Positions 1 through 9,246 of a DNA stretch of 49,167 bases are shown one piece after another. How positions within the stretch are numbered: the first letter of the stretch is position 1; every line of letters starts with the position of its first letter. The DNA lies in contig JAUVYF010000003.1 of the NCBI GenBank assembly GCA_030603215.1, forward strand, positions 1 to 49,167, written 5' to 3'. Both the position numbers and the translations under genes were made by a program. Source of the stretch: Candidatus Bipolaricaulota bacterium (GTDB taxonomy: Bacteria > Bipolaricaulota > Bipolaricaulia > UBA7950 > UBA9294). Under the pieces are notes generated by a model. That model had not been told where the DNA came from. It made no database searches and worked only from the letters and a program-made list of their open reading frames with translations.

Positions 1-62
1 GTAGCGTCGCACTTTACCTGCCCCGTGCGATCCTATTTCACTGGGGTGTACAACGTTGCGTC

Positions 63-90
63 TAACGTCGGGCGCAAGACCCAACGCTAC
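63..90. repeat. Intergenic micro-repeat family A (TAACGTCGGGCGCAAGACCCRACGCTAC)
   Basis: Related copies at 286-313, 6316-6343 and 43054-43081. Confidence 0.75.
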
Positions 91-137
91 GAATGATCTA
101 CGTATTATGGTCTTGTCTTTCACCCTATTGTTGGTTT

Positions 138-166
138 TCTCTGCGATCTCTGCGTCCTCTGCGGTA
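138..166. repeat. Intergenic micro-repeat family B (CTCTGCG(A)TCTCTGCGTCCTCTGCGGT)
   Basis: Related copies at about 6380-6412, 6591-6620 and 43284-43320. Confidence 0.75.
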
Positions 167-242
167 GAATGACTTTGCTTTGGCAGTAAGTAACCTTTGT
201 CTTTAACCCTATGTTTGTCTTCCTCTGCGATCCTGGCGGCTA

Positions 243-272
243 CGCTGGATTCCGGCTTTCGCCGGAATGACG
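243..272. repeat. Palindromic repeat family C (GCTGGATTCCGGCTTTCGCCGGAATGACG)
   Basis: Second copy about 6149-6182; diverged copy about 43393-43450. Confidence 0.75.
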
Positions 273-424
273 ACGCATACATCTTTAACGTCGGACACAG
301 GTTCCGACGTTACAAATGGTCTGAAAACTGATTACTGATAACTTTCTTCTCTTCCTAACAACTGCGTTTCTTTCTAATTGCTGCTTTTCACTACTCAACC
401 ATTCAACTAATCAACTAGAGAAAC

Positions 425-450
425 TACCCCGCCGCAAGCAGCGGAGTATT
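425..450. repeat. Palindromic repeat (CCCCGCCGCAAGC(A/G)GCGG)
   Basis: Second copy 577-603 (CGCCGCAAGCGGCGGGGAATAT). Confidence 0.6.
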
Positions 451-737
451 TTCAGAAGAGCATTAGTTGCCCATCTTCGTGTAGCTGCTGATATTCTTTG
501 CATTGGCTTCTTACGTAATTCACTAGCTTCTTCCATATTGTGACTTCTATGTACATACTCGCTCACATGAAAATCTTACGCCGCAAGCGGCGGGGAATAT
601 GACCCTCAAGCTATTTAACTGTTTTCTCGAGGCTTTGCTCACATCCGTGTAGAAGGTTACCATGATTACCAGATACACTAAACGAGGCACTGCACAATTA
701 AAGCCCTGCTTCGTTAATGCCAACAGGAGGAAGAAAT

Positions 738-2003
738 ATGAAAGCACAAGATCCAACTCGTCGTGCAATCGTTGGGGCGACGCTAATCGACGGGACGGGG
801 AGTGCCCCCTTTTCAGAGGCCGTCGTCATTGTGAATGGTAACCAAATTGAGACTGTTGGGGCTCGGGGCACCGCTCAGTTGCCACCTGACACGCAGGTCA
901 TCGATGCAATGGGAAAGTACCTGCTTCCTGGCCTGATCGACTCCCACGTCCACGTGAGCGCACCAGACTATACCTCGATAAGGCCCAAGGGCTCGGAGAC
1001 AGCCTATGCAACAGTCATCGCCATCAACAATTTGCGCTCTGCTCTTCAAGCCGGTGTCACAACCGTTCGTGACATCTGTGGAAATCGGATTAACCTCGCG
1101 CTACGGACGGCGGTGCAGCGTCGCATGCTGGTCGCACCGCGACTGTTCACCGCTGGCAAGGGGATCTGCATGACCGGCGGCCATGGCTCGGGTGATCCCG
1201 ATAGCGTGCACGAGGTCGATACACCTGACGAAGTTCGCAAAGCGGTGCGAGAAGAGGCAAAGGCCAAAGTCGATTTCATTAAGCTTCTCTCTTCACATCG
1301 GACGGATTGGCCCGAATTCTCCCAAGCGGAGATCGACGCTGGGGTCGATGAGGCGCACCGATTCGGACTCAACATAGCGATCCACGCCGCCAATTTCGTC
1401 AGTGTAAGGATGGCTGCCATCGCCGGGGTGGATACTCTTGAGCACGGTAGCTTCGTTGATGAACAGGCCGCAGACATCATGGCGGAGAAGGACATCATCA
1501 TCGTTCCCACCCTGTGGGTCAAACACGATCTCGCGCAACGGTTGGAAAACTGGAAGGCCACCCCTGAGAAGTTCACTTGGGGAGACGAAAAGGATCTCCA
1601 CGTAAGCGCCGCGTGGTTCAAGCGCTGTGTAGACCAGCTGCCGAAGACGATCGAATTGGTACACTCGAAGGGGATTCGCATCGCCGCTGGCACGGACTTC
1701 GTCATGACCGATCGCCCCTGGGCATTGTTACCAGAGGAAATGGAATACCTCACCAAGCTAGGGCTGTCCAACATGGAAGCGATCGAGTCGGCAACACGCA
1801 TCGGCGCGGAAGCGTTGGGCAGAGTTGATGAGTTCGGTACAGTGGAGGTGGGCAAGTTGGCCGATCTCATCCTGGTCGATCGCAATCCTCTAGAAGACAT
1901 TACCGCGATGACCGAAGTGTCGTGGGTGATGAAGGAAGGCGCAATAATCCCGCGATCGCCGGAATGGGCACGCTCCCCGATCAAGGATCCGATCTCCCTG
2001 TGA
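738..2003 (+). CDS. Amidohydrolase family protein (imidazolonepropionase-like)
   Basis: ATG at 738 after an AGGAGGAAG SD; 'LLPGLIDSHVHV', 'IAIHA', 'LEHGSFVD', 'IAAGTDF' and 'VGKLADLILVDRNPLED' motifs. Confidence 0.9.
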   Translation: MKAQDPTRRAIVGATLIDGTGSAPFSEAVVIVNGNQIETVGARGTAQLPPDTQVIDAMGKYLLPGLIDSHVHVSAPDYTSIRPKGSETAYATVIAINNLRSALQAGVTTVRDICGNRINLALRTAVQRRMLVAPRLFTAGKGICMTGGHGSGDPDSVHEVDTPDEVRKAVREEAKAKVDFIKLLSSHRTDWPEFSQAEIDAGVDEAHRFGLNIAIHAANFVSVRMAAIAGVDTLEHGSFVDEQAADIMAEKDIIIVPTLWVKHDLAQRLENWKATPEKFTWGDEKDLHVSAAWFKRCVDQLPKTIELVHSKGIRIAAGTDFVMTDRPWALLPEEMEYLTKLGLSNMEAIESATRIGAEALGRVDEFGTVEVGKLADLILVDRNPLEDITAMTEVSWVMKEGAIIPRSPEWARSPIKDPISL

Positions 2004-2450
2004 AGGTCGAAAGACAGTAACCAGTGATGCGTAATGAGTAACTTGTTTGGAGAAGTCAGCAGGAACACATATTCACCGGTCTCAGAGACAAATCTTCATT
2101 CTTGCCATCCATAATGAGGACGAGTTGGTGCGGGTGATGAGACACGAGACTTCACAGCGTTTGTTGGACGAGACTATCTACCATCACTGTCACGGTCAAG
2201 CGCGTTGTCTACGCACTAAGGCCCGTCTTTGCCACTTCGCATGGCGTGTTTATTCGCAAACCCTAGTCCCCTGAACGGGGTCGCGAATCGACCGCACAGG
2301 GGTCGAAAGAGACCCTGCAATCAGCCAGCAGATCGAGGAGCAGGCAACGGCCCAACGGAGCTGGGTGCAGAGAAGCTGGAGTAGTTCGGTTTGGGTTGCC
2401 TCGGCTTAGCCTGTCTGCTACTCTTTTCACAGAGCAAGGAGGTCACAGCA

Positions 2451-2615
2451 ATGACAAGAAGAGCATCGCTTCTCTTGGGGATGATACCTCTTGGGGCGTA
2501 CCTCGCTCGAGTCACCGGCTTCCGATCGCTGCGGCCTATATGCTCGCTTCGGTTCAGCGTGGTTGGCTCGGTGGCTTTCTCCCCACGGCCGACGGGAGAG
2601 AAGTCTTCACCATGA
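2451..2615 (+). CDS. Possible 54-aa small/leader ORF translationally coupled to the downstream KAS gene
   Basis: ATG at 2451 preceded by AAGGAGGTC; its stop overlaps the downstream start as ATGA (2612-2615). Confidence 0.3.
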   Translation: MTRRASLLLGMIPLGAYLARVTGFRSLRPICSLRFSVVGSVAFSPRPTGEKSSP

Positions 2616-3862
2616 AACAACATCGTGTGGTCGTGAGCGGCATCGGGGCTGTCACCCCGATCGGCATAGGACGGGAGAATTTCTGGGAAGGATTGCTCGC
2701 CGGGCGGAATGGCATCTCCCGCATTACTTTGTTTGACCCGTCGGAATTCCGCTCTCAGATGGCCGGGGAGGTCAAGGGCTTTCACCCCGAGAAATGGATC
2801 GACCGCAAGCTGGCGAGACGGACGGACCGGTTCACCCATTTCGCCCTGGTTGCTGCAGATCTGGCCATGAAGGATGCTGGCCTGGATGTGTTTCATTTCG
2901 ATGGACGCAGGGCGGGCGTCATCATTGGGTCCGGTATCGGGGGAACGCAGACCATCGAAAGCGCACATGCTGAACTCCTGGCGAAAGGTCCAAGATCCGT
3001 GGGGCCGCTCGTCGTGTCCAAAGTTCTCATCAATACAGCCGCCTGCATGGTGTCGATCACTCATGGGCTCAAGGGACCTCTGTCTGCCCCTTCCGTTGCC
3101 TGTTCGACCGGGGCTAATGCCATCGGCGACGCCTATCGCATCCTGGAGAGAGGAGACGCTGACATCATGTTGGCGGGAGGGACCGAGGCCAGTGTGAGCC
3201 CGTTGCCGTTCGCCAGCTTCTGCGCGACACGGTCGATGTCCATCCGTAATGACGATGTAGAAAGAGCCAGCCGTCCTTTTGACAGAAACCGCGACGGTTT
3301 CGTCATGGGCGAGGGGGCCGGTGTCGTTGTGCTCGAAAGGCTGAACCATGCGCTCGAACGGAACGCGCCCGTCTACGCTGAATTGGCCGGATATGCCAAC
3401 ACGGCCGATGCTTTCCATCTCACGGCGCCCGAACCCGAGGGAGACGGAATGGTCCGCGTCATGAGGAAAGCGCTACGCGACGCTGGCGCGGCCGCACCGG
3501 ACATCGGCTATATCAACGCTCACGGAACCTCCACGATCCTCAATGACAAGATCGAAAGCGCGGCCGTGATTAAGGTCTTCGGCGACCACGCCCAGCGGCT
3601 CAAGATAAGTTCCATCAAGTCCATGATCGGCCACCTGCTTGCCGGGGCCGGGGCGGTAGGGTTCGCGGCCACCGTGCTCAGCATCTCGACTGGCCACATT
3701 CCTCCGACCATCAACTATGAGCAGCCCGATCCGGATTGCCCGCTAGATTACGTCACCGGGGGAGCCGAGTCGATTGACCTCGACGCGGCCATGATCCAGT
3801 CCTTCGGCTTCGGAGGCGGGAATGCCTGCCTGGTCGTGAAGCGGTACGAGAAGAGAAGGTAA
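2612..3862 (+). CDS. Beta-ketoacyl-ACP synthase II-like (FabF family)
   Basis: MKQHRVVVSGIGAVTPIG; active-site 'ACSTGANAIGDAYR', 'INAHGTST', 'KSMIGHLLAGAGA', 'SFGFGGGNACLV'. Confidence 0.92.
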   Translation: MKQHRVVVSGIGAVTPIGIGRENFWEGLLAGRNGISRITLFDPSEFRSQMAGEVKGFHPEKWIDRKLARRTDRFTHFALVAADLAMKDAGLDVFHFDGRRAGVIIGSGIGGTQTIESAHAELLAKGPRSVGPLVVSKVLINTAACMVSITHGLKGPLSAPSVACSTGANAIGDAYRILERGDADIMLAGGTEASVSPLPFASFCATRSMSIRNDDVERASRPFDRNRDGFVMGEGAGVVVLERLNHALERNAPVYAELAGYANTADAFHLTAPEPEGDGMVRVMRKALRDAGAAAPDIGYINAHGTSTILNDKIESAAVIKVFGDHAQRLKISSIKSMIGHLLAGAGAVGFAATVLSISTGHIPPTINYEQPDPDCPLDYVTGGAESIDLDAAMIQSFGFGGGNACLVVKRYEKRR

Positions 3863-3864
3863 CG

Positions 3865-4947
3865 ATGAACATCCCTAAGCTTCATATCGGACACCTCACC
3901 GCAAATATCCCGATCATCCAGGGAGGGATGGGCGTGAGGGTGTCGCTAGCGTCCCTGGCGGCAGCAGTGGCCGAGGAGGGCGGAATCGGCACCATCTCGA
4001 GCATCGGCCTGGGGGATTTCGAAGCGGCCCGGCATGAGTATGAACGAATCTCTCGCGAAGCCTTACAAGAGGAGATCCGCAAGGCCCGAACCATAACCCA
4101 GGGAATTCTCGCCGTCAATTTCATGGGCGCGCTCAGCAATGTTGAAGACCTGGTCCAGACCGCCGTCCGGGAAGGCATCCAGATGATCGTCTTCGGAGCC
4201 GGGCTGCCGATGAAGCTCCCTAAACTCGTCCAGGATCGATCGGTGAACCTCGTTCCCATCGTCAGCTCGGCCCGGGCTAGCGAACTGATCCTCCGTAGCT
4301 GGGCAAAGCGTTTCCAAAGAACGGCCGGCGCCCTCATCCTCGAAGGCCCCCTCGCAGGGGGACATCTCGGCTTCTCCCTCGAGCAGCTCCGCCATCCGGA
4401 AGACTACTCTCTGGAGACGCTCCTGCCTCAGGTCCTGGAAGCGGTCAAACCGTATGAAGACCGCTTTGGAAGGAAGATCCCAGTCATCGCCGCCGGCGGG
4501 ATTTTCAATGGTGGGGACATCGCCCATATGCTATCCCTGGGCGCGTCCGGAGTCCAGATGGCGACGCGTTTCGTCTGCACCTGGGAGTGCGACGCATCCC
4601 AGGAGTTCAAACAGAGCTACCTGGATGCCAGTGAGGAGGATATTGTCATCATCAAGAGCCCTGTCGGCTTGCCGGGGCGGGCCATCCGGAACAAGTTCCT
4701 CAAGAACTTGGAGAAGGTGGACAAGCTGAAGATCAACTGCCCCTACCATTGTCTGACCGCCTGCAAGGTCGCGGAAGCCAAGTTCTGCATCGCCCAGGCT
4801 CTCTTGAACGCCTATCACGGGGACGTCGACCACGGTCTCATTTTCTGTGGTCAGAACGCCCCCCGAATCGACAAGATCGTCACGGTCAGGGAGCTCATCG
4901 CCGAACTCCTCGGCGAACTCCAGAGTGCCCTTAAAGACGTTCCATGA
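3865..4947 (+). CDS. Nitronate monooxygenase / FabK-like FMN-dependent oxidoreductase
   Basis: 'IIQGGMGVRVSLASLAAAVAEEGGIGTIS', 'IPVIAAGGIFNGGDIAHMLSLGASGVQMATRFV'; begins 3 nt after the KAS stop. Confidence 0.88.
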   Translation: MNIPKLHIGHLTANIPIIQGGMGVRVSLASLAAAVAEEGGIGTISSIGLGDFEAARHEYERISREALQEEIRKARTITQGILAVNFMGALSNVEDLVQTAVREGIQMIVFGAGLPMKLPKLVQDRSVNLVPIVSSARASELILRSWAKRFQRTAGALILEGPLAGGHLGFSLEQLRHPEDYSLETLLPQVLEAVKPYEDRFGRKIPVIAAGGIFNGGDIAHMLSLGASGVQMATRFVCTWECDASQEFKQSYLDASEEDIVIIKSPVGLPGRAIRNKFLKNLEKVDKLKINCPYHCLTACKVAEAKFCIAQALLNAYHGDVDHGLIFCGQNAPRIDKIVTVRELIAELLGELQSALKDVP

Positions 4948-5029
4948 GCGAATCGGGTCATTCCGTTAGTGTGGGCGGAACTCCCGGGACGCATACCCTC
5001 AAATGGTGATGGGTAAGATAGAAGCAGTC

Positions 5030-5205
5030 CAAAGTCCAACGTCCAACGTCCAAGGTTGAAAGACAGTAACCGGTAATGGGTAATGGGTGATATGTGGAAG
5101 GACAGTAATGAGTGACGGGTAATGAGTAACGGGTGAAAAGATAGTCGGGAGTCGAGAGTTTGGAGTCGATAGTCGGGAGTCAGGAGTCGAGAAACAGTGA
5201 AAGGC
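5030..5205. repeat. Cluster of degenerate heptad-like repeats (GTCCAAC, GGTAATG/GAGTAAC, GTCGGGA)
   Basis: (GTCCAACGTCCAACGTCCAAGG), (GGTAATGGGTAATGGGTGA...TAATGAGTAACGGGTG), (AGTCGGGAGTCGAGAGT...AGTCGGGAGTCAGGAGTCGAG). Confidence 0.8.
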
Positions 5206-5285
5206 AGGCCGGAAGACTGTGCATTCCGTCATGCCGGTTAGGTGGAGAGGTGCGAAGTCTAGCATTGTACTTTACAGGTAACGCG

Positions 5286-5403
5286 CCCCATAGAAGTATA
5301 ACTACAAGACTCACTTCACCCTGTGAAATGTAGAACAGAAGAAGAGTTCACAGGGCAGGCCCTGCTAAATACAAAGCAGAAGAAGATTTCACAGGGCAGG
5401 CCC
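5286..5403. repeat. Hairpin-forming repeat (copy 1 of 2 flanking yjbQ) with an internal tandem duplication
   Basis: CCCCATAGAAGTAT-ACTAC...TCACTTCACCCTGTGAAAT...TTCACAGGGCAGGC; CCCTGTGAA and TTCACAGGG are complementary. Confidence 0.8.
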
Positions 5404-5474
5404 CATGAAATACATGACACAATGTAACAACGAAACTAGTGCTAATTGTGTCATCGAGGAGGTGTCAGTTCAAA

Positions 5475-5891
5475 GTGGCGGTTTCAAGGATTTCTGTCAA
5501 GCTATCAGCAGACGGCGGTATGAACGATATCACGAGCCAGGTACAGGGACAGCTTGAGAAAACGGGTCTTGCTGAAGGGATAGTGACCGTGTTCATGCCC
5601 GGCTCAACCGGCGCAATCACGACTATTGAGTACGAGCCTGGATTGGTGAACAGTGACCTACCCGAGGCGCTTGCGCGGATAGCCCCGGTCGATATCCCAT
5701 ACGAGCACCACAAGCGGTGGGGTGATGATAACGGTCGGGGCCATGTTAAGGCCTCCATCATGAGCCCAAGCCTGGTCATTCCTTTCACTAAGGGTGAGTT
5801 GATCTTGGGAACCTGGCAACAGATCGTAGCCATCAATTGGGATACCAGGCCGCGAAGAAGAGAGATCGTCATCCAAGTAATGGGGGAATAA
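5475..5891 (+). CDS. YjbQ family (UPF0047, secondary thiamine-phosphate synthase-like) protein
   Basis: GTG start after GAGGAGGTG; 'VFMPGSTGAITTIEYEPGL', 'RWGDDNGRGHVKASIMSPSLVIPF', 'LGTWQQIVAINWDTRPRRREIVIQVMGE'. Confidence 0.88.
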   Translation: MAVSRISVKLSADGGMNDITSQVQGQLEKTGLAEGIVTVFMPGSTGAITTIEYEPGLVNSDLPEALARIAPVDIPYEHHKRWGDDNGRGHVKASIMSPSLVIPFTKGELILGTWQQIVAINWDTRPRRREIVIQVMGE

Positions 5892-5948
5892 TCGGTAATG
5901 AGTGATGCGTAATGAGTAACGAGTCCGTTGAGTTTGTTGAGTTCGTTG

Positions 5949-6032
5949 CCCCATAGAAGTATGACTACTAAAGTCACTTCACCCTGTGAAATACAAACAG
6001 AACAAGATTGCACAGGGCAGGCGAGGTAGGGG
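5949..6032. repeat. Hairpin-forming repeat (copy 2 of 2 flanking yjbQ)
   Basis: CCCCATAGAAGTATGACTACTAAAGTCACTTCACCCTGTGAAATACAAACAGAACAAGATTGCACAGGGCAGGC, same orientation as copy 1. Confidence 0.8.
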
Positions 6033-6188
6033 TTCGTTGAGTTGAAAACATAGTCGGGAGCCGAGAAAGGCGAGTTGAATGGTTGATTGGTTGAATGGGA
6101 AAAGCGAACTGACTACTGAAAACTGAATCAGAACATAGAACCACTATTACGCTGGATTCCCGCTTCCGCCGGAATGACGACACGTACC

Positions 6189-6220
6189 GTCATGCCGGAC
6201 TCGATCCGGCATCCAGAGAC
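6189..6220. repeat. Palindromic repeat family D (GTCATGCCGGACTYGATCCGGCATCCAGAG)
   Basis: Second copy at about 43335-43367. Confidence 0.75.
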
Positions 6221-6655
6221 AGGAAAGAGGGGCAGGTTTTTTTCTCTTGAGCTGGTTAAAGACCAGCTAGGCTCTGTTTTCCAATCAGACAGTCTACGTA
6301 TTCTTGTGTTGCCTTTAACGTCGGGCGCAAGACCCGACGCTACAGACGTCTGAGAACTGAGAACTCTCTTTCCTGGTTTCCTCTGCCATCTCTGCGTCCT
6401 CTGCGGTTAGATGCCTTTTCTTCTAGGATCAATCTTTCCGTTTTCCACTGTGGTCAACTGCTTGTTTGAGCGGCTTTCCATACGTCAATATCTTCAAACC
6501 GCTTAATGGCCATTGTTTTCCCTTTTCTCGTTGGACCTTGGACTTTGCCTGGACTATCGACCTTGGACTTTGGACGTTGGACCATGGTCTTCTCTGCGTC
6601 CTCTGCGGTTAGATGCCTTTGTCCTTATTAGAGAAGCAATGGCACAGTCTTCACA

Positions 6656-7951
6656 TCACTTATGCAGATTCCTTGCGGCGATGAACGATAGGCCGCGGTC
6701 GGTCAACGCCTTCGCTGTGCGGTTCACTGCGGCATGCTTGTCCAGGTAGTTGCGCTCTAAGAAGGGCATTAATCCTTTGGCTTCGATCTCCGCTTTGGAT
6801 AGGAAGTACTCGAGGATGTCCGAGGGATGATCCCGGGTCTTGTCAACCTCCGGTCCCGCTCCTTCGTGTTTGGCGGAGATGTTCGCCACGTGATCGGCGA
6901 GTTCAACCAGCTCATCAGTACGATCGTAGGGCTGGATGACGATAGATTTGTAGGTCTCGGTAATGTGGTGTTCAAAACGAATCTTATCCTCAAACCCAAG
7001 CGCTTTACGAAGCTTTGCAGCAGTCTCGAGCGTCCTGTTATTCACAGAGTTCGACCAGTTGAATCCGATAAGAGATGTCGTTCCATCTCCGTGGGAGAAT
7101 AGCTTTGCCCCAATAAGGGTCCACAAAGCCGCGTAGGGATTATCGTTTCCCATGAACACCGAGATCTTGAATTCAATATTCACTCCCAGCTTGTGGAGGA
7201 AGTAGCCCAGAAGGACGGTTCCGGGGTTGATGTTCAGTACCTCCTTGATCCCATAGGTGGTATAGTAGTGGAGGTATTCATCCAGCCACTGCAAAGCGTG
7301 TTCATTCGGTTGACCAATCCCGCCAAAGTAGCCGGTGATTGTGTCGGGCCCACCGAGGTGGATGTTCGATCCATCAGTCCCTTTGGTATCCAGCGTTTCT
7401 ACATAACTCGCCCCGATGATCTGCATCGCTGCAGCCACCGCGAGTGTATCGCCGTTGTCCTCCACTTGCTCCTTCATATTTCGTACGCGGATGAAGCGTG
7501 CGGGCATTATCTCACCGTTCTCAATCGCCTGTCTTGCCTCCGCGATTAACCAGGGGAAGAACTGTAGGGCGCTGATCTCGAGAGTCACAGCGGACTCGTC
7601 TCTAAAGGTCATCGAATCAAGCTTGGAACCAAGGACCTTCCCACGAAAGTCTTTGATGCTGATAAATGCATCCGAATCCCGCTGTCTGGTAAGCCACTCC
7701 AAATCGGACAAATAAGGGGAGTTCTGATCCTTCAATTGTGATAGCAGGTTTTCCAGCTCTCTGGCCTGGGTCGCCTTACGGTTGATCTCCTCGGGCCCGC
7801 CATATCTTTCCACGAGATCGAGCAGTTGGTTGATGAGCTCGTTTTCAGGATCGAGAATAAAATCGTTAATTTCCTTCAATTGTTGTTCACTGATTCTCAG
7901 CCGCTGGCGTAAATCGGTCACCGGATCACCCTCCTCTGAAGGTTGATACAT
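6656..7951 (-). CDS. Conserved-looking protein of unknown function, 431 aa, encoded 21 nt downstream of panB
   Basis: Long ORF with no competing frame; family not recognised; 'LDTKGTDGSNIHLGGPDTITGYFGGIGQPNEH', 'SVFMGNDNPYAALWTLIGAKLFSHGDGTTSL'. Confidence 0.85.
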   Translation of the reverse strand: MYQPSEEGDPVTDLRQRLRISEQQLKEINDFILDPENELINQLLDLVERYGGPEEINRKATQARELENLLSQLKDQNSPYLSDLEWLTRQRDSDAFISIKDFRGKVLGSKLDSMTFRDESAVTLEISALQFFPWLIAEARQAIENGEIMPARFIRVRNMKEQVEDNGDTLAVAAAMQIIGASYVETLDTKGTDGSNIHLGGPDTITGYFGGIGQPNEHALQWLDEYLHYYTTYGIKEVLNINPGTVLLGYFLHKLGVNIEFKISVFMGNDNPYAALWTLIGAKLFSHGDGTTSLIGFNWSNSVNNRTLETAAKLRKALGFEDKIRFEHHITETYKSIVIQPYDRTDELVELADHVANISAKHEGAGPEVDKTRDHPSDILEYFLSKAEIEAKGLMPFLERNYLDKHAAVNRTAKALTDRGLSFIAARNLHK

Positions 7952-7972
7952 AGCTTATTGGCGTGAATAGCA

Positions 7973-8833
7973 CTATTCATACTTCTTGGCTAACTGTTTA
8001 AACTTTTCCTCTTCGCCCTTGAGCATGTGGTAGCAGTGCTCGCTAGCCGGAAAGGTACCCGCTTTAATGTCTTTGATGTATTCGGACATCGCACTGGTAA
8101 TGACCTCAGCAATATTGGCATATTGCCTGACGAATTTTGGAGTAAACGCCTGGAATTGACCGATCAGGTCAGAGACGATCAACAGCTGTCCATCACAATC
8201 CGCACCTGCGCCAATACCGAACACCGGAATGGAAAGCTTGTCGGTAATGAAACCTGCTACCTCTGGCGGGACGGCTTCCAGCAACAGCAGCTGCGCTCCA
8301 GCCTGTTCGATAGCTAAGGCATCCTCGATCAACAGCTTGGCCGACTCCACTGTACGTCCCTGCGCCTTGTGGCCACCGAGTTGGCCGGAGCTTTGTGGGG
8401 TGAGGCCAATGTGTCCGCAGACGACTATCCCCGCATCAAGGATGGCTCTGATACGGCTGACAACCCGCACGCCACCCTCCAGCTTAACTGCATCTACCCC
8501 AGCTTCTTTCAGGAACCGCCCGGCGTTTGCCACGGCGTTTTCATCACTTTTCTGATAACTCATAAATGGCATGTCGCCCATGACGAACGCAGTCGGTGCG
8601 GCGCGGCGTACAGCCTCGCTGTGTACAATACATTGATCCATCGTCACGGGTACAGTGCTTTCGTAGCCGTAGACGCACATCCCCAACGAATCCCCAACCA
8701 GGAGCATATCCACTCGCGCGGCCTCGGCAAACTGAGCGGTCGGGTAATCATAGGAGGTAAGCCATGAGATCTTCTCCCCCCTCTCTTTCATCGCCTGCAG
8801 GGTCAAAATCGTTACTTTGTTGCGTTTCTCCAT
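7973..8833 (-). CDS. panB: 3-methyl-2-oxobutanoate hydroxymethyltransferase
   Basis: 'ISWLTSYDYPTAQFAEAARVDMLLVGDSLGMCVYGYESTVPVTMDQ', 'VKLEGG', 'CGHIGLTPQS', 'IPVFGIGAGADCDGQLLIVSDLIG'. Confidence 0.97.
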   Translation of the reverse strand: MEKRNKVTILTLQAMKERGEKISWLTSYDYPTAQFAEAARVDMLLVGDSLGMCVYGYESTVPVTMDQCIVHSEAVRRAAPTAFVMGDMPFMSYQKSDENAVANAGRFLKEAGVDAVKLEGGVRVVSRIRAILDAGIVVCGHIGLTPQSSGQLGGHKAQGRTVESAKLLIEDALAIEQAGAQLLLLEAVPPEVAGFITDKLSIPVFGIGAGADCDGQLLIVSDLIGQFQAFTPKFVRQYANIAEVITSAMSEYIKDIKAGTFPASEHCYHMLKGEEEKFKQLAKKYE

Positions 8834-9246
8834 AGTTCATCGCTCCTTTTGTTTCATTCGTTCGGACCAATTGTATCATTTGGAAGCGCTGAGCAACAAA
8901 CCGAGCCGATTCTGCCCGCGCTGCTTCTGACTGAAGCATATGCTCTCTGCCCGCAAAGCGCTCACATGGGCCACTTACCTGTCACTTGACAAGATCCCTA
9001 TGACTGAATAACACCACAATCCCGCATAACGCTTAGTGTTATGTTCACGGTCTGCACTTGTTGGCATTCTTATGATCGAAATCAGCATGAATTGATCATA
9101 GTGTTGCATGAGTTCACACAAGCATCAACACAGTTTATTGCCCTTCTAAAGGGCTATTGACTGCGTAGCTCTCCAAGAAAGGAAGTTATCCACCTGACAC
9201 ACTACACAGCAAGACATAGCATAACCACATACTGTGCTGCATATCT

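Noticed and set aside
1046-2068. 340-aa minus-strand ORF opposite the amidohydrolase
   Set aside because: Serine/arginine-rich shadow translation antisense to a confident gene; no recognisable motif
2321-3418. 365-aa minus-strand ORF opposite the KAS gene
   Set aside because: Antisense shadow of a well-supported FabF-like CDS; low-complexity composition
5030-5205. Possible CRISPR array
   Set aside because: Repeats are short degenerate heptads without constant-length unique spacers, and there are no cas genes in the window
9026-9045. CATAAC-N8-GTTATG inverted repeat upstream of the ATPase
   Set aside because: Short stem with no U tract or promoter context; could occur by chance
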